DNA of 64,000 nucleotides from Spirochaeta lutea (GTDB taxonomy: Bacteria > Spirochaetota > Spirochaetia > DSM-27196 > Salinispiraceae): positions 48,905 through 112,904 of the forward strand of contig NZ_JNUP01000048.1 in the NCBI RefSeq assembly GCF_000758165.1, read 5' to 3'. A model generated the notes under the pieces. The model had not been told where the DNA came from. It searched no databases and saw only the letters and a list, made by a program, of their open reading frames with translations. Below, piece by piece: positions 26,672-35,013 of this stretch. Position 1 is the first letter of the stretch; every line of letters begins with the position of its first letter. Both the position numbers and the translations under genes were made by a program.

Positions 26672-28141
26672 TTAGGAAGCCGGCCAGGTAAGGCTCACCA
26701 CCGAGTGCTCGGGAACTGTGAGCCCCACCCCCTTCCCGGTTCGTCCCTGCTGGAATACCCCCAGCTCCCGGGCTGTCTCCCCAGGATTGAGGACCGCCAG
26801 GCCAAACCGGCCATCCCGGTCCCTGGAAGCTGCCATGTAGAGCCCCTGGGCCTGGTAGCTCCGGGTTCCCAGAATCACACTCCCCGGGGTAAACACCCTG
26901 GACAGATGCCCCAGATAGGTATGGGAGGTTTGAAAAGTAAGCCGTCCCTTATCGGGTTCGCAGAGGACCGGGGCATCGCAGAAGTTTCCTACGTGATTCG
27001 GGCCGCCCCGGTAGTCCAAAAGCAGGTTCCAATCGATCCAGCCCCCGCAGCCCTGGGCAATATCCGATAGAATATGTTTCCCATAGATCTCCCCCCGGTC
27101 CCAGCGGCCGGGCTTAGCGCCCCCCTCGATGGTAGATTCGGTCAAGATCAGGGGTTTTCGGGGATAGCGCTCCCGAATTGGACCCAAGAGTTCGGAATCG
27201 AACCCGGAATACCAGTGGTAGCCGATGCCCCAGATATAGGCCGATGCAGAAGAATCCTCCAGAGAGACCCTGCACCGGGCATCCAGCCGGTCCCGGTTAT
27301 GATCCCACAACAGAATGCGTACATCCTCCAAGCCCGCGCGCTTCAGAGCCGGCCCCAGATGATCCCGAATAAAGGCCGTCTCCTCCTCGGGGGTGTACAG
27401 ACAGGAATCCCAGATCTGCTTGGCCTCGGGCTCGTTCTGTACCGATACGTACCGGATAGGGATTCCCTCCTGCCGGTAGGCCTGAATGAACCGCACAAAA
27501 TGCTCCGCCCATACCCCGTAGTATTGGGGCAGGAGGGAACCTCCGTAGTTCATCTGGCCGTTGTCCTTCATCCACCAGGGAGGGCTCCAGGGACTTACCA
27601 TAATTTCCAGATCCGGCTGAACCGCCAGGGCATCCTTAATCATAGGAATGACCCATTGCCGGTCCCGCTCGATGGTGAAGGTTCCCAGGCTGCGGTCTGC
27701 CTGCCCGGGGGTGCAGTTGTAGTTGCCCAGGGCAAAGTCACAACTATTCATATGAACCCGGCCCAACACATAGCCGGTGCCTGTAACCCCCTCGCCGGGG
27801 TGGGTACCCGCGGGTGCACCGGCTCCCGGCACATCGCCGGCCCCGGTCCCGGCGAAGTAGCTCCGGATAAACCTGGTCTTCTCTTCCCGGGGCAGCTGGC
27901 TGTACAGCCACGCCGAAGCCTCGGTAAATGCCCCGCCGAAGCCGTAGAACATCTGCCGCTCGTCTCCGGGAACCACCCAAACCCTGGCGCAATCCCTTCC
28001 CGAACCGGGGCTGCTGCCCTCCCCGGCCTCGGTTCCGGCCGGATCCAGCCCCCGGCCGTCCTCGGGGGTATCTTCCCACTCAAGCTCCAGGGGTAATACC
28101 CTATTCCCGGTTTTCCGGGCCGTTATCCGTGCGTCTATCAT
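26672..28141 (-). CDS. GH30 glycosidase, cytoplasmic
   Basis: The 489-aa TIM-barrel plus beta-domain enzyme has GFGGAFTEAS (about residue 68) and SPWSPPWWMKDNG, then VQNEPEA (acid/base Glu near 234) and LTESTIEGG (nucleophile Glu near 333), the GH30 pair. No signal peptide is seen, so it should work on imported oligosaccharides. Known GH30 activities include beta-1,6-glucanase and beta-glucosidase; with laminarin-type neighbours, removal of beta-1,6 branches is a reasonable inference. A Gly/Ala/Pro-rich insert of about 25 residues (about 105-130) follows RFIRSYFAGTG and looks like a disordered loop. It is 28 bp downstream of the GH3 gene. Confidence 0.85.
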   Translation of the reverse strand: MIDARITARKTGNRVLPLELEWEDTPEDGRGLDPAGTEAGEGSSPGSGRDCARVWVVPGDERQMFYGFGGAFTEASAWLYSQLPREEKTRFIRSYFAGTGAGDVPGAGAPAGTHPGEGVTGTGYVLGRVHMNSCDFALGNYNCTPGQADRSLGTFTIERDRQWVIPMIKDALAVQPDLEIMVSPWSPPWWMKDNGQMNYGGSLLPQYYGVWAEHFVRFIQAYRQEGIPIRYVSVQNEPEAKQIWDSCLYTPEEETAFIRDHLGPALKRAGLEDVRILLWDHNRDRLDARCRVSLEDSSASAYIWGIGYHWYSGFDSELLGPIRERYPRKPLILTESTIEGGAKPGRWDRGEIYGKHILSDIAQGCGGWIDWNLLLDYRGGPNHVGNFCDAPVLCEPDKGRLTFQTSHTYLGHLSRVFTPGSVILGTRSYQAQGLYMAASRDRDGRFGLAVLNPGETARELGVFQQGRTGKGVGLTVPEHSVVSLTWPAS

Positions 28142-28169
28142 CCCAGTCCTCCCTTGCCTTCACTCCGCA

Positions 28170-30092
28170 TCAATAGGTCAGACCGTATCCCAGGGGATAT
28201 AGAACCTCATCCTGCCCCACCCCGTCACCCAGGGGTAGATCTGCAGGATCCGCGGGCCAGGTATAAGAAAGCCGGCCTGAAGGGCGTTCAAGTCCAAAGA
28301 GAACATCAGCTATCCCCTGCGCTTGGGTCCCGGGCAGCCATGCGGCCACCAGGGCGGAACTGAGTTCCCGGACCTGTCGGATATCAACAGGCCGGCCGGA
28401 ATACAAAATCGTAACCAGGGGGATGTCCAGTGCGGCGGCGGATGAAATCACCCCAAGATCAGCCCTGGAAAGTCCCAGGGTCATGGAATCGCCTTCCATC
28501 TCCGCATAGGGGCTCTCGCCGATTACCGCCAGAACCGCTGCCGGTCTGGGATCCCCCTCCTGGAGCTTGCCGTCGGGCCGGTAGATCACCTCCACCCCCT
28601 GGCTGGCGGCATAGTCGGTGACTGCACCCAAGAAGGTTGTGCCCGGGATCTTGTTCCCGGTAAAGCCCTGCCAGCTCAGGGTCCAGCCCCCGGACTGGCT
28701 GCCGATGTCGTCGGCCTTGTAGCCAGCCACCAACAACACAGGGGTTTGATTTTCCTGGAGGGATTCCAATGTCAGAGGCAGTACCTGCCCCCGGTTCTCC
28801 AGGACCACCACGGACTTCGCGACGGCCTCCCGGGCGAGTTCCCGGTGGGCATCGCTGCCGATGTGATCAAAGAACTCCCGCTTCGCAAAGGGGTTCTCAA
28901 AGAGCCCCAGGGCAAATTTTACCTCCAGAATCCTATACACCGCCTCATCAATACGCGCCATGGTCACCCCGTCGCTCAGGACCGATGCCTTGAGATTACG
29001 GATGGTGCCTACATAGTCATCCGGTACCATGATCATATCAATGCCGGCCATGACCGCCTTGGTAATCTGCTGCATGGCGGTTCCCGGAAGCTGTTTTACC
29101 GCCGCCCAGTCGCTCACCAATAGACCCTGAAATCCCAGGTTCCGGCGCAGCATACCGTCCAGTATCTCTGCATCCCCATGAACCTTCTTCCCGTAGATGC
29201 TATTGAAGCTGGCCATCACCGATCCCGCACCCTCGGCAAGACCCGCAACGTAGGGAGGTAAAAACAATTGTCGGATTTCTTCCATGGGCATCTCAACATT
29301 GCCCTGGTCCCGGCCGTTCACCGTGCCGCCGTCCCCGATAAAATGCTTCAGGGTCGCCAGAATGGTATCCGGTCTTGCCAGTCCGTCCCGGGGATCTTCC
29401 ACCCCCCCAGGCCCCTGGTATCCCCGGACCGCCGCGGCCCCCAGGCTGCTCACCAGTTGGGTATCCTCTCCGAAGCCCTCGTAGGTTCTACCCCAGCGAA
29501 TGTCCTGGGGTACGGCCACCGTTGGAGCAAAGTTCCAGTTTACCCCGATGGCTGCGGTCTCCAGGCTTGTTGCCCGGGCAATGCGTTCCACCAGGTCCGG
29601 GTCGCCCGCAGCCCCGAGGCCGATATTATGGGGAAAGATCGTTGCACCCAGGAGGTTGTTATTGCCGTGCACCGCATCAATGCCGTAGAGCAGGGGTATG
29701 CCCAGCCTGGTGGACAGGGCCTGCTCCTGGAACGAATCAATCATATCCGCCCATCCCTGGGGGGTGTTTTCCCGGGGAGCCGAACCGCCGCCGCTCAGGA
29801 TAGATCCCAGGGCGAAGGTAGCGATATGCTTAGGGTTCTGTAAAAAGCTCCGGTCGACCTGTATCATCTGGCCGATTTTTTCATCCAGAGTCATATACGA
29901 CAACAGATCCCGGGCCCGGTCAGCCGGCGCCGCTTTTGCATCCCTGTATAATGCATCCTCCGGGGGCGCGGCCAAGGGCTGTTCACCAGACCCGCCCGCA
30001 TTGCTGCTCCCCCTGGGGGTTCCGGCACAGCCGAGTACCGCCAGAAGAAGCACCGGTATCAATACAATCAACCAACCTAATTTCCTGTTCAT
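28170..30092 (-). CDS. GH3 beta-glucosidase lipoprotein
   Basis: The 640-aa protein begins with a signal peptide and lipobox (LAVLGC), then a Ser/Gly-rich spacer and a two-domain family 3 glycosidase. Substrate-binding pieces GIDAVHGNN, TLKHFIGDGG and the nucleophile motif LLVSDWAAV (Asp near residue 329) are present, and the C-terminal half has the alpha/beta sandwich. As an outward-facing lipoprotein it would trim exported or surface oligosaccharides to glucose. The domain set lacks the fibronectin-like third domain. It is transcribed with the GH30 gene and separated from the transporter operon by a terminator. Confidence 0.9.
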   Translation of the reverse strand: MNRKLGWLIVLIPVLLLAVLGCAGTPRGSSNAGGSGEQPLAAPPEDALYRDAKAAPADRARDLLSYMTLDEKIGQMIQVDRSFLQNPKHIATFALGSILSGGGSAPRENTPQGWADMIDSFQEQALSTRLGIPLLYGIDAVHGNNNLLGATIFPHNIGLGAAGDPDLVERIARATSLETAAIGVNWNFAPTVAVPQDIRWGRTYEGFGEDTQLVSSLGAAAVRGYQGPGGVEDPRDGLARPDTILATLKHFIGDGGTVNGRDQGNVEMPMEEIRQLFLPPYVAGLAEGAGSVMASFNSIYGKKVHGDAEILDGMLRRNLGFQGLLVSDWAAVKQLPGTAMQQITKAVMAGIDMIMVPDDYVGTIRNLKASVLSDGVTMARIDEAVYRILEVKFALGLFENPFAKREFFDHIGSDAHRELAREAVAKSVVVLENRGQVLPLTLESLQENQTPVLLVAGYKADDIGSQSGGWTLSWQGFTGNKIPGTTFLGAVTDYAASQGVEVIYRPDGKLQEGDPRPAAVLAVIGESPYAEMEGDSMTLGLSRADLGVISSAAALDIPLVTILYSGRPVDIRQVRELSSALVAAWLPGTQAQGIADVLFGLERPSGRLSYTWPADPADLPLGDGVGQDEVLYPLGYGLTY

Positions 30093-30227
30093 AATCTATC
30101 CTTTCGTCTATGTGTAAAAGCCTGGAAACCAGAGTCCCCTACGGAGAGGCCGGAATACAATTGTCCAGCCCGCCGGGACGGGATGGCGAGGCTGATTTCC
30201 CACGCTCTTGCACACAAGTACTGGTAT

Positions 30228-30263
30228 AAAAAAGCCTGCCCGGGACGGAATCCGAGGCAGGCT
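30228..30263 (-). terminator. Rho-independent terminator after the ABC permeases
   Basis: On the minus strand AGCCTGCC pairs with GGCAGGCT and the stem is followed by TTTTTT. It lies 7 bp past the MalF-type permease stop, so the GH3-GH30 pair needs its own promoter in 30093-30227. Confidence 0.85.
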
Positions 30264-30269
30264 TGGTGG

Positions 30270-31175
30270 CTACAAGGACCGCTTGTCCAGCCTCTTGGTT
30301 ATCATTCGGTTTATTATGGTCATAACCATAATAATGAAGAACAATAACCAGGCTATGGCGCTGGCCTTACCGAACCGGGTAGCTCCCCATCCGGTAAACA
30401 TCAGGTAATACGCCGAGGTTAGTCCGGTATTCGCCGGTCCTCCCATGGTTTGGTACCCGCCCATCAGAACGTAGGGTTCGTCAAAGAGCTGCATACCGCC
30501 GATGATACTCATGGTAACCCCGAAGAAAATAATAGGAATAAGCAGCGGAATAGTCACCTTCATATGGGCCTGCCATTTGCTTGCTCCGTCTATCTCCGCG
30601 GCTTCGTAAAGCTCCCGGGGTATGGCCTGAAGTCCTGCCAGATAGATAATCGTATTCCATCCGATGAACCGCCAGTTAACCAGGGTGGCTATCATGATCT
30701 TCGCCGGCCACTCCTCGGTGAACCATTTCACGTTTTCACCGCCCAAGGCCTTGATCAGATAGTTCATCCATCCGAAGTTGTTGTCAAAAATCTGGGAAAA
30801 AATCAGGGTTGCTGCAACAGTACTGGTGATGTAGGGCAGAAAGAAGGCGGTCTTAAATACCTCTTTCCCCTTGAGTTTTACATCGTTCAGCGTAATAGCC
30901 AAGGGAATCGCCACCAGGTGCTGGGTCATGGATCCGAATATCAGAAGCCAGAAGGTATTGAGCAGGGCCCGCATGAAGAAGGGGTCGGAGGTGAGCAGAT
31001 TCACATAGTTCCGCAGGCCGACAAACTCCACCGGACCGCGCATGGTCCAACGCCAAAATGAAATATAGATGGAGTATCCGATGGGATACAATCCAAAAAC
31101 CAAAAACAAGATAAAGAAGGGGCTAATGAAGAAGTAGGGTGCGATCTTCTTATTGCCAAGTATATTCACTTTCAT
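30270..31175 (-). CDS. Carbohydrate ABC transporter permease, MalF/UgpA type
   Basis: The 301-aa integral membrane protein has about six predicted helices, beginning FFISPFFILFLVFGLYPIGY. The EAA loop reads EAAEIDGASKWQAHMKVTIP (residues about 190-210), the contact site for the ATPase. It is encoded 10 bp after the MalG-type permease; the order binding protein, MalG-type, MalF-type is unusual but seen. No ATP-binding subunit is encoded nearby, so a shared MsmK/UgpC-type ATPase elsewhere must power it (inference). Confidence 0.92.
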   Translation of the reverse strand: MKVNILGNKKIAPYFFISPFFILFLVFGLYPIGYSIYISFWRWTMRGPVEFVGLRNYVNLLTSDPFFMRALLNTFWLLIFGSMTQHLVAIPLAITLNDVKLKGKEVFKTAFFLPYITSTVAATLIFSQIFDNNFGWMNYLIKALGGENVKWFTEEWPAKIMIATLVNWRFIGWNTIIYLAGLQAIPRELYEAAEIDGASKWQAHMKVTIPLLIPIIFFGVTMSIIGGMQLFDEPYVLMGGYQTMGGPANTGLTSAYYLMFTGWGATRFGKASAIAWLLFFIIMVMTIINRMITKRLDKRSL

Positions 31176-31185
31176 GGGATACCTC

Positions 31186-32085
31186 CTAACCCTTCACCGC
31201 GCCGGCGGCAAGGTTGGCAATAATTCTTCTTGAGAAGAACAGGAAGATAATCACCAAGGGCAGAATGGAGAGAGCTGTACCGAGCATCAATCCCCCGTAG
31301 TTGCCGTCGCTGCGTACAAAGAGGGATGACAGGGACACCTGCAAGGTAGAATTCCGGGGATCAGGGAGCATTACCAGGGCCCCCAGGAAGTTATTCCAGC
31401 TGCCGACAAAGGTCACCGTCCCGAGGATCGCAATTCCCGGCTTAGCCAGGGGAAATACAATATTGGGAAGCATTTGCAGCTCATTCAGACCGTCGATACG
31501 GGCCGCATCCATCAAGTCCAGCGGAACAGCTTCCTCGAGAAACTGCTTCATCAAAAAGATACCAAAGGAATTCGCCATTCCGGGAACAATCAAGGGAAGC
31601 CAGGTCTGATACCAACCGAAGGCCACCATCATCCTGAAAAAGGGAATAATATTCAGGAAGGGCGGAATCGCCAGGGTCAACACAACAAACATTAGTATCG
31701 CATTCTTACCCTTGAAGTCATACTTCGCAAAGGCAAAGCCCCCCAGGGTACAAAAGAAGATCGTTGTAACCGTGGCCAACACAGCAATCCCGAGGCTATT
31801 ACCGAAGGACCGCATAAAGGGTATCTGCCGGAACAGTACCTCCAGGTTCTCCGCCACGGAGGTTCCAAACCAAACATGGGGCGGGTTTGCAAAGGGCACC
31901 GGATGGGTCGCCAGAACAAACACGTAATAAAACGGAAAGGTAAAAAGTAAACCAAAGAAAATCAGAATGACATACTTACCCAGGACCGGCAGAGAAAACT
32001 TGCCTCGGCTCTTGTTCTTCAAGGTCTTTTCAGTGTCCCGGTAAAATGTCATAGGATCCGCAGGGGATATATTTGAATTTTTCAT
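31186..32085 (-). CDS. Carbohydrate ABC transporter permease, MalG type
   Basis: About 299 aa with six membrane helices and the EAA loop MDAARIDGLNELQMLPNIVF. I place the start at 32085 (MKNSNISPADP) because AAGGA lies 8 nt upstream; an in-frame ATG at 32115 would add ten residues but has no ribosome site. It is second in the transporter operon, 66 bp after the binding-protein stop. It pairs with the MalF-type permease to import an oligosaccharide, presumably a beta-glucan fragment. Confidence 0.92.
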   Translation of the reverse strand: MKNSNISPADPMTFYRDTEKTLKNKSRGKFSLPVLGKYVILIFFGLLFTFPFYYVFVLATHPVPFANPPHVWFGTSVAENLEVLFRQIPFMRSFGNSLGIAVLATVTTIFFCTLGGFAFAKYDFKGKNAILMFVVLTLAIPPFLNIIPFFRMMVAFGWYQTWLPLIVPGMANSFGIFLMKQFLEEAVPLDLMDAARIDGLNELQMLPNIVFPLAKPGIAILGTVTFVGSWNNFLGALVMLPDPRNSTLQVSLSSLFVRSDGNYGGLMLGTALSILPLVIIFLFFSRRIIANLAAGAVKG

Positions 32086-32151
32086 ATAACCATCCTTAAA
32101 AGAAGATCCGGCCAACCCGAGGGCCGCCGGATCTTCCTGGCATTACCGTAC

Positions 32152-33444
32152 TTACTGAATAGCAGCCAGAATCTGAGCCTTGGCTTCGTTGTAAGCCTGC
32201 TCAACACCGGCCTGGCCAGTAATTACCGATGTAACCGCATTACCCCAGATTGCCAGGGCAGTGGCATCGTATTCGGATACCTTTGCATTAGGCATACTCT
32301 GAGCAACATCAGCGAAGATCTGCCGAACCTTGTCGCCGCCGAAGTAGGCAACGTCTTCGTTCATAACAGGATCATCGTAGGTGGTGGTCAGGGCAGGATA
32401 GGCATCGATGGTTTCGAAGGTAATCAGCTGGGCATTTTCGCTGGTGGTCAGGTACTTAATAATTTCCCAGGCAACAGCCTTCTTGTCAGCAGGAACCTGC
32501 TCGGGAATACCGAGGTATGTACCACCAAGGGCAGCAGGGAACTTTCCAGGCAGGTAGGTGATTCTCCAGTCGGTTACCTCGGGGGCCATCCAGGTCCGCA
32601 GGGCGCCGCCGAACCACGCACCGTTAACCATCATGGCAACATCGCCGTTCTTGAAGCTTTCTACCCAGGGTCCTGACCATGCGCCGTAGTCGGCATCAAT
32701 ACCGGCATCACGCACAGCTTTAACCAGTTCCAGTACATTCATGAACTTCTGCTTGGGCTCCAGGGGCTTGCCGTCTTGGAACCAGCCGCCCTTTCCGCCG
32801 TTGATGGGAACAAGGGCAACATCGTTAGCATGGGGGAAGGCAATCTGGCCGGCAGCCTTCAGCTGCTCGCCGATCTCGATAATATCGTCCCAGGTCTGAG
32901 CATTGATAATATCCTGAGGATCTACCCCGGCAGCCTTCACGAGCTCTTCCCGGTAGAACATAACGGCAGGAGCAATATCAACAGGCATAGCAACCAGGGC
33001 TCCGTCGGTGGTGGTGGCGTTGGCCATGGCAAAGTCAACCAGGTCTTTACCAACCTGTGCGCCGTTAAACGGAGCCTGAGCAAGGTTGGTAAGTCCGCCG
33101 CCTTCTACAAACTGGGCAATATACCCAACTTCCAGGGCCTCAATATCGTTGGTCGCCTCATTGGCAGCCAATACAGTGGTCAACCGGCTATGGTGACCGC
33201 CGAAGTCGCTGGTCTGGTAGGTGATGGTGACGTTGGGGAACTTCTTTTTAAAGTCCTCAGATGCAAATACTGCGGTATAAGCAGCCTCAAGGTCTCCGTA
33301 CAGACCCAAGCTCACCTCGTACTGTTTGTTAGGATCGTAAGCAGGAATCGCTGAACCGCTGGCTCCAGCCTCCCCTTGTCCGGCAGCAAAAACTGCTGTC
33401 ATCACCATTGTAGTCATGATGATCAATGAAATTAGACGCCTCAT
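32152..33444 (-). CDS. Extracellular solute-binding protein (family 1) for oligosaccharide import
   Basis: The 430-aa protein has a cleavable signal (MRRLISLIIMTTMVMTAVFA, then AGQGEAGASG) and the two-lobed fold of maltose-type binding proteins (VTITYQTSDFGGH, NGAWFGGALRTW). GAGGGAGG precedes the ATG. It is the first gene of the transporter operon, divergent from the ROK regulator, with a promoter and palindromic operator at 33492-33545. Its base composition is slightly lower in GC than that of the enzymes, which is common for highly expressed binding proteins. Confidence 0.92.
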   Translation of the reverse strand: MRRLISLIIMTTMVMTAVFAAGQGEAGASGSAIPAYDPNKQYEVSLGLYGDLEAAYTAVFASEDFKKKFPNVTITYQTSDFGGHHSRLTTVLAANEATNDIEALEVGYIAQFVEGGGLTNLAQAPFNGAQVGKDLVDFAMANATTTDGALVAMPVDIAPAVMFYREELVKAAGVDPQDIINAQTWDDIIEIGEQLKAAGQIAFPHANDVALVPINGGKGGWFQDGKPLEPKQKFMNVLELVKAVRDAGIDADYGAWSGPWVESFKNGDVAMMVNGAWFGGALRTWMAPEVTDWRITYLPGKFPAALGGTYLGIPEQVPADKKAVAWEIIKYLTTSENAQLITFETIDAYPALTTTYDDPVMNEDVAYFGGDKVRQIFADVAQSMPNAKVSEYDATALAIWGNAVTSVITGQAGVEQAYNEAKAQILAAIQ

Positions 33445-33759
33445 GGCATACCTCCCTCATTCATGCGTCGTGATTAATCTGCTTCTGCAGATTGGTTGAT
33501 TTCTTCAACCAACTCAATCATCCCATGACTTTCGGGTCTTGTCAAATAAAAATCATATTTTTTTTGGATAAGGGGATTTTAATGCCCGGCTCTCCGTCTT
33601 CTTCCGGGTTTTTGCAGTAAACTGCGAGTGGGTTGGTTTGTTTCTTCTTTCAATTTCCCAGGATTCAGGGATCTATCCCGGGATTGGTAGGGATATGGCC
33701 CCCCGGGTATTTGACCAATCCAGCTTTTCGGGAGTACTGTAGAACAATAAGGAACCGCC
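33445..33759. other. Divergent control region between binding protein and ROK gene
   Basis: 315 bp hold the minus-strand promoter with its palindrome (33492-33545). A second TTGGTT half-site lies at 33633-33638, nearer the ROK gene, with no properly spaced partner. No gene is seen. Confidence 0.6.
33492..33545 (-). promoter_or_regulatory. Promoter and palindromic operator of the glucan ABC operon
   Basis: On the minus strand -35 TTGACA (33540-33545) and -10 GATGAT (33517-33522) are 17 bp apart. The palindrome TTGGTTGA-N5-TCAACCAA at 33492-33512 covers about +5 to +25, a roadblock/repressor position. The same arrangement recurs at 26463-26513. Confidence 0.78.
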
Positions 33760-35013
33760 ATGCTTTCCACTAACATTATCGGCAACATCAATACCAATCG
33801 CATCCTCCGGTCCCTCTGGGAACGTGAACCCATCAGCCGCATTGATATTGCCAAGGCCCTGGATCTGGATAAGTCGACCATCTCAAAGATCATGAGCCAG
33901 CTCATTGAGCGGGGCATCGTTGTCGAAAAAGACGTGGGAGACGCCAGCCCCATCGGCGGACGGAAACCGGTTTTCCTTGGGGTAAATCCGGAATACGGGG
34001 CGGTAATCGGAATGGAATTCCAGACCACCTTCGCCCGAATCATTGCCCTGGATATGGCAGGACAGGTCATCATCCGGGAAGAGATAGCCATAAACTTTCA
34101 CGACTACACCCTCCCCCAGCTCTTCGAGGAATTAGCCCTGCGCTACGCCCAGCGGCTCCGGAAGAAGGGCTGGCGGGTCATTGGGGCATCTCTTGCCGTG
34201 GCGGGTATCGTAAACCCCATAAAACGCGCCGTCATCCGTTCGAATCCCCTAAGCATAACCTCACCGGTACACATAGGCACAGACATCCAGGAACGCCTGG
34301 GGTTTCCGGTCTTCTTGGAAAACGATGCAAAATGCTGCTGCTGGGCAGATCTGGTGAATCAGCGGGGGCAGAAGGTTAAAAACTTCATGTATATTCTCGG
34401 AGAAATCCGAACCCTGAACATCCTCGATCAGGTCCATCACGGTCTTGCCGTGGGTTTTGCCTTCGTCATCGACGGAAAGGTGCATTACGGCCACAACTTC
34501 GCCAGCGGAGAGTTCAGCTCGGTGTTTAAACGGGATTCCTTTCTCAGTCAGTTCAGCCTATCCAGCGACCAGGACATCCTCCAGATCGAATCCAGCCCCA
34601 TCCTGCGAAAACGTATTTTTGAAGAACTGGCTGCCAACGCCGCCCTTCCCTTCAACCTGCTCAATCTCCATGCCATCGCCATCGCCGGAGATATGGTAGC
34701 CTACGAGAAGGAACTGACTCCAATCTTCGAGAAAGCGATCCGGGATAACTGGTCCTACCCGGACCAAACAGACATTCAGGTGAGCTTCACGCCCTTCGGT
34801 CCCTGGGCTGTAGCCCACGGCGCCGCGGCCCTCATTATTGAGCAGCTCTTCGCATTACCGAAAATCGAGGATGTGGACGGCGAGATCCGTCCGGTGGGCA
34901 TCCACCTGTTCCAGATGATCGAAGAAATGGAGGCAGTTCACGGCCGGGCTAGTATCCCCGGCGTAGAAGCCGGTACAGTCCATACAGGCCTAGGACAAAA
35001 TCCTGGCCGGTAG
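33760..35013 (+). CDS. ROK-family transcriptional regulator
   Basis: The 417-aa regulator has an N-terminal winged helix (RILRSLWEREPISRIDIAKA, recognition helix KSTISKIMSQLIERG) and a ROK sugar-sensing domain (GMEFQTTFARIIALDMAGQV, FLENDAKCCCWADL). The usual C-x-C-G-x2-G-C zinc motif of ROK kinases and repressors is not recognisable in its expected place, so sugar binding may differ. It is divergent from the binding-protein gene and most likely represses the glucan regulon through TTGGTT-N7-TCAAC sites. Its last 65 bp overlap the convergent MFS gene. AAGGAA precedes the ATG. Confidence 0.85.
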   Translation: MLSTNIIGNINTNRILRSLWEREPISRIDIAKALDLDKSTISKIMSQLIERGIVVEKDVGDASPIGGRKPVFLGVNPEYGAVIGMEFQTTFARIIALDMAGQVIIREEIAINFHDYTLPQLFEELALRYAQRLRKKGWRVIGASLAVAGIVNPIKRAVIRSNPLSITSPVHIGTDIQERLGFPVFLENDAKCCCWADLVNQRGQKVKNFMYILGEIRTLNILDQVHHGLAVGFAFVIDGKVHYGHNFASGEFSSVFKRDSFLSQFSLSSDQDILQIESSPILRKRIFEELAANAALPFNLLNLHAIAIAGDMVAYEKELTPIFEKAIRDNWSYPDQTDIQVSFTPFGPWAVAHGAAALIIEQLFALPKIEDVDGEIRPVGIHLFQMIEEMEAVHGRASIPGVEAGTVHTGLGQNPGR

